In this document: in pieces, positions 1-10,714 of the stretch | Layout: each line of letters begins with the position of its first letter | How positions within the stretch are numbered: position 1 is the stretch's first letter | From: an uncultured Lachnospiraceae bacterium | GTDB lineage: Bacteria > Bacillota > Clostridia > Lachnospirales > Lachnospiraceae | NCBI GenBank assembly: GCA_947593655.1 | Contig: CANQDS010000001.1 | Coordinates: 67,081 to 131,080 of the forward strand | Reading direction: 5' to 3' | Length of the DNA: 64,000 nucleotides | Made by a program: the position numbers and the translations under genes | The notes under the pieces: generated by a model | The model's database searches: none | Seen by the model: only the letters and a program-made list of their open reading frames with translations | Told to the model about the DNA's origin: nothing

Positions 1-256
1 GGTATTCCCGCTCCGCTGCGTCCATCGGCACGATCCCGTTCCCGATCTCATCGCTGATAATGATGGCATCCGGATTCTCCTTTAGAAGCTTTTCCGTCTC
101 CGCCTCCGGATCTTTGCCCTCTTCCAGCAATCCGCGGATCCAGAGATGAAAATGGTTTTTGATCCGCTCCTCCTGCCCCGGATGCAGCCGCTTTACATAT
201 TCCAGTTTTCCCTGCGCATATCCTCCGATATACAGTTCTATCACCGATCTCTCCAT
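1..256 (-). CDS. Adenosylcobinamide kinase/CobU-like protein (partial, runs off window)
   Basis: Reverse-strand reading MERSVIELYIGGYAQGKLEYVKRLHPG...AIIISDEIGNGIVPMDAAERE; CobU-like SDEVGxGIVP motif; adjacent to cobS/cobU. Confidence 0.7.
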   Translation of the reverse strand, partial: MERSVIELYIGGYAQGKLEYVKRLHPGQEERIKNHFHLWIRGLLEEGKDPEAETEKLLKENPDAIIISDEIGNGIVPMDAAEREY

Positions 257-315
257 CTCCTGTGCTTTTTACAAATTTGTATTGTTAAATTCAGATTTTA
301 TTTCATACTTTTGTG

Positions 316-1107
316 TTAGATAAACTGTGCCAGACGTTCCGCAATTGGAATCGCAACAGAAAATGCGCACTCGCAGACAACTACAAAATATCCTGCGGTA
401 TCCCCGGTTACGCCGCCCAGTTCCTTTCCGGTTTTCCAGAAGTAATAACCGAAAACAAGCACAGCGATCCCCGGCAGAACGATCCCGTAATACCAGCCGA
501 TCCGAAACACCGCGCCCACGCCAAGAAGCAATTCCAGAAGCAGGACGGCTTTTACCATCCTTTTGTGCGCCGTATCCGCAAAATAAACCAGCATTCCGTC
601 CTTCCGGGCGGGCGGACAGCACACAACACCCAGCCCGCTGAAGATCCGGGAGATCACAAATCCCATGCCAAATGCCGCAATCGCCCGTCCGCTCCGGATC
701 TCCGAAATCCCCGCCAGATTGACCAGCAGCTCCAGTACCAGCATGATAACGGCAAATGCCCCGATATGGGAATCCTTTAAGATCTCCAGTTTCCGCTCCT
801 TCGGCTGATACGAATGAAACGCATCCATCGTATCCAGAAAGCCATCCATATGGAAACCGCCGGTAATCGCCAGCGGAAGCGCCGCCATGATCAGGATCCG
901 GCACAAAGATCCAATCCCCCAGATCCCGCACAACAGATTCCAGCCATATACGGCCGCGCCGATCACAAGCCCCACGCAGGGGAAAAAACAGAGGACATAG
1001 CGCATATCCGAATCTTTCCACGGGAACTGCGGCACCGGTATTTTGGAATAAATGGAAAAAGCGATCAAAAATGACTTCACAACCGGCATTTTCGTTCTTC
1101 CTCCCAT
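316..1107 (-). CDS. cobS: Adenosylcobinamide-GDP ribazoletransferase
   Basis: MPVVKSFLIAFSIYSKIPVPQFPW, polytopic, GGFHMDGFLDTMDAF motif; operon context. Confidence 0.93.
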   Translation of the reverse strand: MGGRTKMPVVKSFLIAFSIYSKIPVPQFPWKDSDMRYVLCFFPCVGLVIGAAVYGWNLLCGIWGIGSLCRILIMAALPLAITGGFHMDGFLDTMDAFHSYQPKERKLEILKDSHIGAFAVIMLVLELLVNLAGISEIRSGRAIAAFGMGFVISRIFSGLGVVCCPPARKDGMLVYFADTAHKRMVKAVLLLELLLGVGAVFRIGWYYGIVLPGIAVLVFGYYFWKTGKELGGVTGDTAGYFVVVCECAFSVAIPIAERLAQFI

Positions 1108-1670
1108 TCTCTAGGCAGTATCTCTTCGCCCTCTTTTCTGCGAAGCACTACGGGAATCCCCGCCACGACTTCCACGACAAAATCCGCCCGCTCCGTCAGG
1201 CGCCGGTTTACCCCGGCCAATACGCGAAGGTACTTCATCGTTTCCTCCTCATACCGGATCCCGTCCTCAAATACATTATTGGTCACAACGACCAGATTCT
1301 TAACCCCTTGAGCCAGCGTCCAAAGTCCACCGCAGATTTCCGCGGTCAGCGCCTCCTCGGAGCACGCTTCGCCGTCTTCGTCCGAAAACATCTCATTCGC
1401 CGCCAGATTGGATAAACATTCCAGTAAAACGCTGCTTTCTTCCGGCGCATCCATCTTCGCCAGCGCCCCGGCAATACGGCGCGGCTGCTCGATCGTGAAA
1501 AACCCTTTTCCCCGGCGCATATCCCGGTGGCGTTTGATCCTCCTTCGGCTTTCCTCTCCGTCCGGCCGCATCGTTGCAAGATAGTACCGTTTTTCTCCCA
1601 TTCCGGCAAGCAGCTCTTCCGCATACGCGGACTTCCCGCTCCCGCTTCCTCCAATGACAACGATCAGCAT
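1077..1670 (-). CDS. cobU: Adenosylcobinamide kinase/adenosylcobinamide-phosphate guanylyltransferase
   Basis: N-terminal GGSGSGKSAYAE P-loop, RRIKRHRDMR; overlaps cobS start. Confidence 0.9.
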   Translation of the reverse strand: MLIVVIGGSGSGKSAYAEELLAGMGEKRYYLATMRPDGEESRRRIKRHRDMRRGKGFFTIEQPRRIAGALAKMDAPEESSVLLECLSNLAANEMFSDEDGEACSEEALTAEICGGLWTLAQGVKNLVVVTNNVFEDGIRYEEETMKYLRVLAGVNRRLTERADFVVEVVAGIPVVLRRKEGEEILPREWEEERKCRL

Positions 1671-2749
1671 GGAACACTCCCCTTTTCCGGTTCGAAACGC
1701 CGGTACGGCTCCACCGCCATATCGGAAAATGTGGTAGGCGCTTCATAGAGCGCCAGCGCCATATCCAATAAGGCAAACATCATCACAGCTCCGGTTCCTT
1801 CGCCCAGCGCCATTCCCGCATCCAGAACGGGAGAAAGCCCCAGTTCCTTTAAAATCCTCTCAGCCGCCGGTTCCCGGCTCTTATGGGACGGGATCAGATA
1901 TTCCTCCACCCCCGGCAGCAGCCGTTTTGCCGTAAGCGCCGCCACGGAACTGATAAAGCCGTCCAGCACCACCGGCAGACGGTTCAATGCGCCGCCAATG
2001 CATACTCCGGCAAGCCCGGCAATATCCAGACCGCCTACCGTTGCAAGGATCCGGAGCGTTTCTTCCTTCCGGAACTGATAACGGGTAAGCGCCTCCTGAA
2101 TGATACGGCGCTTATGTTTCAGTCCTTCTTCGCTCAGCCCTGCGCCTTTTCCCGTCACTTCCGCCGCCGGACATCCCAGAAGCGCCGCGGCGACTGCGCT
2201 GCTTGCCGCAGTATTTCCGATCCCCATTTCGCCGGTTCCGATCAGCCGGAAGCCCTGTTTCCGGCAGGAAGCAGCCAGATCGATCCCTGTTTTGAGCGCC
2301 GCAAGCGCTTCCTGTTCGCTCATTGCAGACTCTTTGTAGAAATTGCCGGTTCCGCGGCGGATTTTCCGGTTGATCACGCCGGGAAATTCCCGGTCACTGT
2401 TCATGCCGATATCCACCACGATCACATCCGCACCGACCTTTTGGGCCATCTTCCCTACGGAAGTCCGGTTCTGTCCCATACATTCCGCAACCTGCGCCGT
2501 AACCGTCTGCGGAGACTGGCTGACATGCTCCGCAACGATCCCGTGGTCGGCGCACATCACGATCACGGCTTTTCTGGAAATATCCAGCGCGGCGCTCCCG
2601 TGGGCCGCGCCGATTTTCGCCAGCAGTTCCTCAAACTGTCCCAGCCCGTCTAAGGGCTTTGCAACCCGATCCCAGTTTCTCTTTACCGCCTGATAAACCT
2701 CATGGGAAACCGGTTCTATCTTATAAGTTTCCAGTTCTTCCAAAGTCAT
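1664..2749 (-). CDS. cobT: Nicotinate-nucleotide--dimethylbenzimidazole phosphoribosyltransferase
   Basis: [39 protein letters not shown] motifs. Confidence 0.96.
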   Translation of the reverse strand: MTLEELETYKIEPVSHEVYQAVKRNWDRVAKPLDGLGQFEELLAKIGAAHGSAALDISRKAVIVMCADHGIVAEHVSQSPQTVTAQVAECMGQNRTSVGKMAQKVGADVIVVDIGMNSDREFPGVINRKIRRGTGNFYKESAMSEQEALAALKTGIDLAASCRKQGFRLIGTGEMGIGNTAASSAVAAALLGCPAAEVTGKGAGLSEEGLKHKRRIIQEALTRYQFRKEETLRILATVGGLDIAGLAGVCIGGALNRLPVVLDGFISSVAALTAKRLLPGVEEYLIPSHKSREPAAERILKELGLSPVLDAGMALGEGTGAVMMFALLDMALALYEAPTTFSDMAVEPYRRFEPEKGSVPC

Positions 2750-4230
2750 ATCCGCTCCCTGCCTGTGCCGTATTCCTTCCGCCGGTCCATCATCCGGTAT
2801 ACGGCATCCATATCCAGAGAATCCCGCACGGTTTGGGCAAGCAGATCATACTGTCCCTCTTTCCATGCGCGGTAATCAAAATCCCGCAGATCCGAAAGCG
2901 CAAGCCCCTTTTTTTGTGCGAGCGCCTCCGCGATCGTTACGGCAATCCGTCCTTCATCAAAAATACCGTGGACATATGTTCCGTAAACATTGCCGGACCG
3001 GCAGATCGCCCCTGCATCCGGTGCTTCTTTGGTCACGCCCATATGGATTTCATAACCGCAAAACGGCAGTCCCGACAACCCCGCGAAAATCCCGCCTGTT
3101 TCCTCGATACGGCCGCTGACCTGCCGCTGCGTCTTCTCTTCCGCCAAGACCGTATGGCCGGGCAGAAGCCCCATTCCGCGCATTTGGCCGCCTTCTTCCA
3201 CGCAGCCGGGATCCGATATGCTCTCTCCCAGCATCTGGTAACCGCCGCAGATTCCGAAAACCGGGACATCGCCCGCCAGTTTCCGAATGGCCGCTTCCAG
3301 CCCGTTCTGCCGCATCCATTTCAGATCTCCGATCGTATTTTTGCTCCCCGGAAGAATGACAAGATCCGGTTCGCCGAGTTCCCGCACGGAAGAGATATAA
3401 CGCACCCGCACGCCGGGAATCTGATCGAATACCAGAAAATCCGTGAAATTGGAAATGCGCGGGAAACGGATCACGGCCAGATCCACCACGCCCGCACGGC
3501 GGTTTTCCAGCTGCGTGCTTAAACTGTCCTCGTCCTCCAGCGCCAGTTTCATATACGGCACAACGCCGGCCACCGGCACCTTTCCTTTTTCTTCCAGCAT
3601 GGCGATGCCCGGATCCAGAATGCTGCGATCTCCCCGGAACTTATTGATCACCAGTCCTTTTACGCGCTCCCGTTCCTTTGGTTCCAGCAGAAAAAGCGTT
3701 CCCAGAAGCTGTGCAAAAACGCCTCCCCGGTCGATATCCCCGACAAGAAGCACCGGCGCATCCACCAGTCCGGCAAGCCCCATATTCACAATGTCATTTT
3801 CTTTCAGATTGATCTCCGCAGGGCTTCCCGCTCCCTCGATCACGATAATATCCGCCTGTTCCTCCAGCTTGTGAAAAGCGTGCAGGATATCCGGGATCAG
3901 CTCTTTTTTATAGGAAAAATACCTCCGCGCATCCATATTGCCGCGGACTTTTCCGTTGACGATCACCTGCGAACCGGTATCGCTGGTCGGCTTCAGCAGA
4001 ACCGGATTCATCCAGACTTCCGGTTTTACGCCCGCCGCCTCCGCCTGCATGGCCTGCGCCCTGCCGATCTCCATGCCGTCATCCGTGATAAACGAATTCA
4101 AGGCCATATTCTGGGATTTAAACGGAAGCGCACAGTAACCGTCCTGCCGGAAGATCCGGCACAGCCCCGCCGTCAGGATGCTTTTCCCGACGCTGGACAT
4201 CGTTCCCTGCACCATGATGACTCTGGACAT
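2746..4230 (-). CDS. cobQ: Cobyric acid synthase
   Basis: [43 protein letters not shown] motifs. Confidence 0.96.
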   Translation of the reverse strand: MSRVIMVQGTMSSVGKSILTAGLCRIFRQDGYCALPFKSQNMALNSFITDDGMEIGRAQAMQAEAAGVKPEVWMNPVLLKPTSDTGSQVIVNGKVRGNMDARRYFSYKKELIPDILHAFHKLEEQADIIVIEGAGSPAEINLKENDIVNMGLAGLVDAPVLLVGDIDRGGVFAQLLGTLFLLEPKERERVKGLVINKFRGDRSILDPGIAMLEEKGKVPVAGVVPYMKLALEDEDSLSTQLENRRAGVVDLAVIRFPRISNFTDFLVFDQIPGVRVRYISSVRELGEPDLVILPGSKNTIGDLKWMRQNGLEAAIRKLAGDVPVFGICGGYQMLGESISDPGCVEEGGQMRGMGLLPGHTVLAEEKTQRQVSGRIEETGGIFAGLSGLPFCGYEIHMGVTKEAPDAGAICRSGNVYGTYVHGIFDEGRIAVTIAEALAQKKGLALSDLRDFDYRAWKEGQYDLLAQTVRDSLDMDAVYRMMDRRKEYGTGRERI

Positions 4231-5372
4231 TAAATACCTCCGCTGATCTGCTCCTCTGCCCAGTCGCAGATATCCCTTCTCGCATGGATCCGGATATTCC
4301 GGTGCTGATTTTCCCTCATCTGCTGCGCGGCATCATCCTGCGACAGTTTCCGGAGCGCCCGGCGCAGCTGCAGTCTCATATGCCGGATCCCGGCGCTCAT
4401 GCCGTTTTTGGAAAAATAACGCATATTATAAGTCTCGCACCCCGGAATCGGCGTAATATGAATATACGGGATCCCGGTCACGGCCGCTTCCGTGGAAGAA
4501 AGCCCCCCAGGCTTGGAAATAAAGACTTCGCTCGCTTTCATGTAAAGCGCCATCTGTCTGGTACGTTCCAGCAGGATGATCCTGTCCCGGTAGAGGAACT
4601 TCAGTTTCCGGTAGAGCCGCTTATTATTTCCGCAGACCACAATCAGTCTGCCGTCCGGCGCTTCTTTATGAATATACGCTAACAGGATGCGGATCGCCTT
4701 CTGGATATCGCCCGCTCCGATGCTTCCTCCGGTCAGCAGGAAATAGCGCTTGTCCGTTTCTAAGCCGAGCTCTCTTTTGGCCGTTTCCTTCGGAATTTCC
4801 TCATCAAACGCACGGCTGACCGGAATCCCGAACGGCAGCAGCTTCTCCTTCGGGATCCGCCGTCTGGCAAAATCCGGGATCTGCGGTTCGCCCGGTACAA
4901 TATAATAATCGCAGTTTGTCTCTTCTGTAAACGGAATGCATACATAATCCGTTGCAATAAATACCGTAAGCGGAATGTCTTTTCCTTTTGATCTTAAGAT
5001 CGTAACCAGCTCCGCCGGAAACAGGTGCGGCATAAAGATCACATCAAAGTGATGCTCCTTTAAATATTCCTCCAGTTTCCCGGCGACGCGGAGATTGGCA
5101 TAATATACCGGCGATTTCCCCGGTATTTTGCGCACCAGCCCGCCGATGGAATAGACAAATCCGAATACGCGCGGCATACGCTGCACCAGCTTCACATAAG
5201 TATTTCCGATCTTCACCGCCAGTTTTCTGCTGATCAGCGCATAAGGATCAATCATCTCTACATGATGCCCTCTTGCCAGCAGTTCCTCTTTCAGCGCAGC
5301 GCCCGCAGCATTATGCCCGCCTCCGGTACTGCACGATAATATCAATGCATCCATAGCAACCTTACCCTGCAC
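4230..5372 (-). CDS. Processive diacylglycerol glycosyltransferase / MGDG synthase-like glycosyltransferase
   Basis: [34 protein letters not shown]28-type C-terminal motif. Confidence 0.85.
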   Translation of the reverse strand: MQGKVAMDALILSCSTGGGHNAAGAALKEELLARGHHVEMIDPYALISRKLAVKIGNTYVKLVQRMPRVFGFVYSIGGLVRKIPGKSPVYYANLRVAGKLEEYLKEHHFDVIFMPHLFPAELVTILRSKGKDIPLTVFIATDYVCIPFTEETNCDYYIVPGEPQIPDFARRRIPKEKLLPFGIPVSRAFDEEIPKETAKRELGLETDKRYFLLTGGSIGAGDIQKAIRILLAYIHKEAPDGRLIVVCGNNKRLYRKLKFLYRDRIILLERTRQMALYMKASEVFISKPGGLSSTEAAVTGIPYIHITPIPGCETYNMRYFSKNGMSAGIRHMRLQLRRALRKLSQDDAAQQMRENQHRNIRIHARRDICDWAEEQISGGI

Positions 5373-5989
5373 TTTTCCCTCTCTTCTTTACTCAAATGCA
5401 TTCTCAGACACACGAATGCCGTAATCGCCAGAAATCCGGCCTGAACCGCCAATGCTTCCCCGGAAAGCCAAAAAACCGCCACCGCGCATAAATAGGTTCC
5501 GATGGTCCGGTAAAAATGAGGCGTGATCCGGATCACAAGCGAAAACAGGATAAAAAAGAACGCAAGCGTTAATGCCGGCACAAGATCCGGCGCAAGCCCC
5601 AGCAGGCTTCCGAATGTCGCGGCAATCCCCTTTCCGCCCTTCCAGCGGCGGAATACCGGAAAAATATGCCCGGCCACCGGCGCCGCAAGCACTAACGCAA
5701 GCCCCAGTTCGATCACCGGCCTGCTGCCCTGCAGACGCAGACACAGAAAAACCGGAAGGAAGGCTTTCCCCAGATCACCCGCCAGCGTTAAGACCCCGCA
5801 CAAAAAGCCGCCCTGCATAAACGCGTTCGCCGTTCCGGGATTGTGGTCCTTGCTGTTGGCCGCAATATCTCCCTTATGAAACAAACGCCCGAACAGCGGG
5901 GCGAACAGAATACTTCCCATCAAATATCCAATCATCGCAAAACAAATGTAGTATCGCATTTTTTTCTCCATCAGAGGTTTATTATACAA
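5342..5989 (-). CDS. plsY: Glycerol-3-phosphate acyltransferase PlsY family
   Basis: GYLMGSILFAPL, DHNPGTANAF, GHIFPVFRRWKGGKGIAATFG motifs. Confidence 0.9.
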   Translation of the reverse strand: MYNKPLMEKKMRYYICFAMIGYLMGSILFAPLFGRLFHKGDIAANSKDHNPGTANAFMQGGFLCGVLTLAGDLGKAFLPVFLCLRLQGSRPVIELGLALVLAAPVAGHIFPVFRRWKGGKGIAATFGSLLGLAPDLVPALTLAFFFILFSLVIRITPHFYRTIGTYLCAVAVFWLSGEALAVQAGFLAITAFVCLRMHLSKEEREKCRVRLLWMH

Positions 5990-6065
5990 CTTTTCCTAAA
6001 TTTGCTCCATAAATTTCAAATTCCCTCTTGTATTTTTTTCAAAATCGATTACAATATAGAAGTAC

Positions 6066-6136
6066 GCAGATGTAGTTCATCGGTAGAATACCAGCTTCCC
6101 AAGCTGGGGAGGCGGGTTCGATTCCCGTCATCTGCT
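6066..6136 (+). tRNA. tRNA-Gly (anticodon CCC)
   Basis: Acceptor GCAGATG/CATCTGC, anticodon stem CCAGC-TTCCCAA-GCTGG, T-arm GCGGGTTCGATTCCCGT. Confidence 0.95.
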
Positions 6137-7159
6137 TATCGCCGGTATCCGTATGGATGCCGGTTTTTGATTGATATCCGCCTGAAATTCGTAAACCGGC
6201 TGGAGAAACCCTTTCGAATCGGTCTCATAAACCAGCTGGACCGAATGGACGTCGATCCAAAACGCCGCGTTTGCCGCCTGTTCCGGGAAATAACGGAATC
6301 TTCCCATGCAGATCTGATCATAAGCTCCCTGTTCGGAAAGGATCTCATAATCCTTGTATTTTTCATAAGAAATTTCCCCGTCTTTGTCTACGGCCCGGTA
6401 AACAGGGGCATTTACGGTTTCTTCGGACAGCACCGCCTCCAACGCGACTTCCAGCCGGTCCGGATTGTACCGGACCGTATAGCTGCTGGCCAGATTCCCC
6501 AGTTCCTGAAAATGATAGATCAGAAAAACTCCGGCCCAGGCGGCTGCGGTTAAAACAAATGGCAATTGAAGCAGCAGCACCGGTCGGAACCGCTCTTTCT
6601 TTGCGCTTTTCCGGAAATGCAAAAGCAGCCAGCGGAGGAAACGGTAAAAGCCGTAGCCGATCACCGCTCCAAGGAAGTTATTCATAATATCGTCCAGCTC
6701 GAAAACGCCCCTGTGGAACAGGATCTGCGATGTTTCGATCAAAAGCGTAAACAAAAAGCCCGCCAGATACGTTTTCCAGAACGTCTGAAAAACCGGAACA
6801 GCCAGCGGAAGCATAAAGCCAAACGGGACGAACATCAGGATATTCAAAAACAGATTCCGCCATTCCCGATCCGAAAAACAGTTCCAGGCACCCCGGTAGG
6901 AGGCCAGCGGCTGCAGCCGGATGCTTCCTCTTGCCGCCTCGCTCCGGCTGAACATCGTTGCTCCAAGCACGATAACGATATAGCATACCAGCAGCGCGCC
7001 CCAGAACAGATTCCAGAAATCGACCGTTTTCTCTCCCTTCCCGATCAGCTTATATACGAAAAAATAACCGGCTGTAAACAGCGTCAGCACAGCTGCCGCC
7101 ATCCACATTCCAGGCATCAGATACTCCTGCCCCAGCCGGATCACTTCTGAAAAACTCAT
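6128..7159 (-). CDS. VanZ-like family membrane protein
   Basis: NLFLNILMFVPFGFMLPL...LIETSQILFHRGVFELDDIMNNFLGAVIGYG; start MSFSEVIRLG avoids overlap with carbonic anhydrase. Confidence 0.85.
   Translation of the reverse strand: MSFSEVIRLGQEYLMPGMWMAAAVLTLFTAGYFFVYKLIGKGEKTVDFWNLFWGALLVCYIVIVLGATMFSRSEAARGSIRLQPLASYRGAWNCFSDREWRNLFLNILMFVPFGFMLPLAVPVFQTFWKTYLAGFLFTLLIETSQILFHRGVFELDDIMNNFLGAVIGYGFYRFLRWLLLHFRKSAKKERFRPVLLLQLPFVLTAAAWAGVFLIYHFQELGNLASSYTVRYNPDRLEVALEAVLSEETVNAPVYRAVDKDGEISYEKYKDYEILSEQGAYDQICMGRFRYFPEQAANAAFWIDVHSVQLVYETDSKGFLQPVYEFQADINQKPASIRIPAISR
6141..6168 (+). terminator. Intrinsic terminator after tRNA-Gly
   Basis: GCCGGTATCC-GTAT-GGATGCCGG-TTTTT. Confidence 0.7.
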
Positions 7160-7172
7160 TCCTTTAACCCTT

Positions 7173-7730
7173 TTACAAAAATTCCACCCGTCCGTCTTCG
7201 ATATGATAGACCGCTCCGACCACTTCACAGTCCATAGCACCGTTCCTGCTCTGCGCTTTCATTCCTTTTTTAATCTGCTGCACGCTGTGAATGACATTCA
7301 GGCAGCACGCTCTTGTATCATCCGTCTCGTTCCCGATGGCTGCCTTGATCTCATCGGTAATAAAACCGATATAGCCTTCCGGATTGTTCTGCATGGCGGC
7401 TCCTACCGCCCCGCAGTGCGTATGCCCCAGCACCACGACCAGCCGACAGCCGAGATGCCCGAGGGCATATTCAATGCTGCCGAGCTGATGGACGTCTATG
7501 ACATTTCCGGCGACGCGGATCACAAAAAGTTCTCCGATCCCCGCGGAAAAAATGCTTTCCGGAATTACCCGCGAATCCGAACAGGTCACGATCACCGCAT
7601 AGGGATACTGCCCGTTCTCGCAGGTCGCTTTCCGGATCGCCGGAGAAATATCCCCGCACGGCGTTTCCGCGGACAGATACCGCTGATTCCCCTCGATCAG
7701 TCGGTAAAGCGCTTCATTTGTACTCAGCAT
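7173..7730 (-). CDS. Beta-carbonic anhydrase
   Basis: VTCSDSRVIPESIF...RVAGNVID...VVLGHTHCGAV Zn-ligand motifs. Confidence 0.95.
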   Translation of the reverse strand: MLSTNEALYRLIEGNQRYLSAETPCGDISPAIRKATCENGQYPYAVIVTCSDSRVIPESIFSAGIGELFVIRVAGNVIDVHQLGSIEYALGHLGCRLVVVLGHTHCGAVGAAMQNNPEGYIGFITDEIKAAIGNETDDTRACCLNVIHSVQQIKKGMKAQSRNGAMDCEVVGAVYHIEDGRVEFL

Positions 7731-7754
7731 GATCTTTTCTCCTCCGGTATTCTT

Positions 7755-7967
7755 TTAATATTCTTTCGGTACTTCGTCTAACCCGTACATTTCCTTAAAC
7801 TCCTGCAGATCTTTCTCTCCGCGCACCAGCATAACGTCATGAAACTTTCCGGAACGGATCTCCTTAAAACCGGCGACCTGTTCCCCGGTGCATATGCTGC
7901 ATTTCAATACCGGCTTTAAATTCTCTTTATCATATGGTTTCACTTTTTTCTTTTTTTCAAACATCAT
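7755..7967 (-). CDS. Conserved small hypothetical protein
   Basis: 70-aa ORF, CSICTGEQVAGFKE; coding-like. Confidence 0.6.
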   Translation of the reverse strand: MMFEKKKKVKPYDKENLKPVLKCSICTGEQVAGFKEIRSGKFHDVMLVRGEKDLQEFKEMYGLDEVPKEY

Positions 7968-7982
7968 CCGCTCCTGTTTCTT

Positions 7983-10649
7983 TTATGCGCCCTGCTTCCG
8001 ATTCACAATGCACTTTCTCAGCAGATCCGCCGGTATCATGGTAAATGCAAGAAGGATCACAATGCCCCACCCGGCAATGCCAAACGGTACGCAGTTAAAC
8101 ATTTTCCCGATCCATTGAAATACTGCAGCCGGAACCAAAGCGGCGTTTACGATGACCGCCTGAACCAGCACGATCGTAAACCACACCTTCAAAAATCCCG
8201 GATTCAGCTTTAGATCCCGAAAGATCCCAAAACCTTCGTCTCGGACATTGAAGCCGTTAAATAACGCCGCAACAATGAACAGAACGAAATATGCGGTCTT
8301 TCTCTGATCGTCCGTTTCAAAAAACGGATCAAAGCACGGCAGCTTCAGAAACGCAAAGCTCAAAAGGATCAGCCACAGCCCCATCGTTGCGATCTGTCCG
8401 GCCATCTTTCTGCTGACGATCTTTTCGTCCCTTCTTCTCGGCTTCTCCAGCATATATTTCTCCAGCGCCGGTTCGTTCCCGAGCATGATCGCCCCAAGGC
8501 TGTCCATTACCAGATTGACAAACAACAGGTGCGTGACTTTCAGCGGTTCCTCGATTCCGAAGAACGGACTGATCGCGCTTACGACTACGGCCACCACGTT
8601 GATGACCAGCTGGAACTTGCAGAATTTTAAGATATTGTTGTATATGGTCCGCCCGTAAAGGATCGCATCCTTGATGGATTTAAAGTTATCATCCAGCACG
8701 ATGATCTCTCCCGCTTCTTTGGCGGCTTCCGTTCCGCTTCCCATCGCAAATCCGACATCCGCCCGCTTTAAGGCCGGCGAATCATTGACGCCGTCGCCCG
8801 TCATCCCGACTACCTGATTCATCTCCTGACAGATACGCACCATCCGGGACTTATCGGTTGGAAGCGCACGGGCGATCACGCGGATATCCTTGATCACGGC
8901 TTTAATATCATCATCGCTCATTTCCGCCAGCTGCGACGAAGTCAGCGCAAGATCCGACTTGCTGCTGATGAGCCCCGCATCCTCCGCGATCGCAACTGCG
9001 GTTTCCAGACGGTCGCCCGTGATCATCACGACCTGAATGCCGGCCTGCTGCACCTCTGCGATCGCTTCTTTGGCCTCCAGACGGACATCGTCGCGGATCG
9101 CCACAAATCCGATCAGAACCACATCTTCGTTGATCCGGTTCTCCGTCAGCGGAGAGTCGGAATAGCCGAACGCCAGCACACGCATCGCTCTGGAAGCCAG
9201 CGCATTGATCTTTTCATTGATCCGCCCCAGATCCAGATCGATCACATTGCCGTCCGCATCCAGCGCTTTCTTTGCAATATCCAAAAACCGTTCCGGTGCG
9301 CCTTTGTAAAACGTCTGCCCCAGATCGGTGATCTCTACCTGACTGAATTTGTTGGTGGAATTAAATCCCTGAGAAGCCCCTGCGATATACGCCTGATCGC
9401 TTCGTATCAGATTGTAATTATCTTCGCCCAGAAAACGCATCAGCGCCTGATCGGTCGCATTTCCGCCGACGATCTTGTGCTCTGCGTCAAACATGGAAGC
9501 GGTATTCATCCCGATCGCAGCGTCCACCAGCGTCTTGATCTTTCCGTGCTCTTTCATTTCCCCGAAAGGAATCTCTTTTCCGTCCGCAGTAAAAAACTCC
9601 ACCACTTCCAGGCTTCCTTTTGTGATCGTACCCGTTTTATCGCTGAAAAGGATATTTAATGATCCTGCCGTTTCAATTCCGATCGCCTTGCGGACCAGCA
9701 CGTTATGATCTAGCATCTTCTTGGTATTCTGCATCAGCACCAGAGAGATCATCAGCGGCAGCCCCTCCGGTACGGCGCAGACGATGATCACGATTGCCAG
9801 AGAAACCGCGTCGACCAGATCCTTCAGAACAGACGACCACCCGGCCGCCAGATACGCGCCGATCCCGCCGGCCGAAACAATAAAGTAGATAATATAAAGA
9901 ACGGTGATCACTGCCGCTCCGATATAGCCGAATTTGGAAATCTGGCCGGCCAGCACGCCGAGCTTTACCTTTAACGGAGAATCCGGTTCCTCCCCCTGCA
10001 TATCCTCCGCCATCTTGCCCATCATGGACTTTAAGCCGACCTTGCGGACATCCAGCACGCCTTCGCCGTCAAAAACGACCGCGCCGCGGAACAGGGAATA
10101 ACCGTCCACAAACGCATCGCCCGTGATCTCTTCCGCAAAAACCGTGCTCTCGGCAGCTGCGGACTTTTTACATTCCTCCGCTTCCCCGTTGAGCGCCGAA
10201 TTGTCCACCCGCAGATCGCCGTCGATCAGGATTCCGTCCGCCGGAATCTTGTCGCCCGACTGCAGGAGCACTTTATCCCCTACCACAACATCATCTACCT
10301 CAACAACCGTTACCATGCCGTTGCGGCAGACCTTGCAGGTGTCTTTCTTCTGATCGTTCTTTAACTTCCGGTATGCCGTATCGCTTGCCACACCGGTCTT
10401 TGCCGACACCACGGCAACGATGAAAATAGCAGCAATGGTTCCCGCAGGCTCATAAACTTCCGCATAACCCAGAAAGAACATGATGATCATGACCGCCGCG
10501 ATAAACAGCAAAATCTTAATCATCGGGTCCTTAAAGGTTTCCTTAAATTCATCCCAAAAAGTAGCAGGTTCTGAATCCGGAATAAAGTTGGAACCGTTTT
10601 TTTCACGGGAAGCCTTTACTTCCGCATCATTTAATCCTTTGTACTTCAT
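7983..10649 (-). CDS. Calcium-translocating P-type ATPase (PMCA-type)
   Basis: DKTGTITKG, TGDGVNDSPALKRADVGFAMG, 888 aa. Confidence 0.95.
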   Translation of the reverse strand: MKYKGLNDAEVKASREKNGSNFIPDSEPATFWDEFKETFKDPMIKILLFIAAVMIIMFFLGYAEVYEPAGTIAAIFIVAVVSAKTGVASDTAYRKLKNDQKKDTCKVCRNGMVTVVEVDDVVVGDKVLLQSGDKIPADGILIDGDLRVDNSALNGEAEECKKSAAAESTVFAEEITGDAFVDGYSLFRGAVVFDGEGVLDVRKVGLKSMMGKMAEDMQGEEPDSPLKVKLGVLAGQISKFGYIGAAVITVLYIIYFIVSAGGIGAYLAAGWSSVLKDLVDAVSLAIVIIVCAVPEGLPLMISLVLMQNTKKMLDHNVLVRKAIGIETAGSLNILFSDKTGTITKGSLEVVEFFTADGKEIPFGEMKEHGKIKTLVDAAIGMNTASMFDAEHKIVGGNATDQALMRFLGEDNYNLIRSDQAYIAGASQGFNSTNKFSQVEITDLGQTFYKGAPERFLDIAKKALDADGNVIDLDLGRINEKINALASRAMRVLAFGYSDSPLTENRINEDVVLIGFVAIRDDVRLEAKEAIAEVQQAGIQVVMITGDRLETAVAIAEDAGLISSKSDLALTSSQLAEMSDDDIKAVIKDIRVIARALPTDKSRMVRICQEMNQVVGMTGDGVNDSPALKRADVGFAMGSGTEAAKEAGEIIVLDDNFKSIKDAILYGRTIYNNILKFCKFQLVINVVAVVVSAISPFFGIEEPLKVTHLLFVNLVMDSLGAIMLGNEPALEKYMLEKPRRRDEKIVSRKMAGQIATMGLWLILLSFAFLKLPCFDPFFETDDQRKTAYFVLFIVAALFNGFNVRDEGFGIFRDLKLNPGFLKVWFTIVLVQAVIVNAALVPAAVFQWIGKMFNCVPFGIAGWGIVILLAFTMIPADLLRKCIVNRKQGA

Positions 10650-10714
10650 ACGCTTCTCCCCTTACTGATTTCTTTTGAAATTTTATCAATCGCCAAACAG
10701 CTTGTCAACACCAT

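Noticed and set aside
269-1021. Long ORF overlapping cobS in another frame (250 aa, minus)
   Set aside because: Shadow ORF: skewed composition rich in R/G/C, no recognisable family, fully inside cobS.
1883-2653. 256-aa plus-strand ORF opposite cobT
   Set aside because: Antisense shadow of a strongly conserved cobT; no RBS or family match.
2746-5989. Cobalamin riboswitch upstream of cobQ/plsY region
   Set aside because: No recognisable B12-box (GCCACTG-type) seen in the short intergenic gaps; the genes are nearly contiguous.
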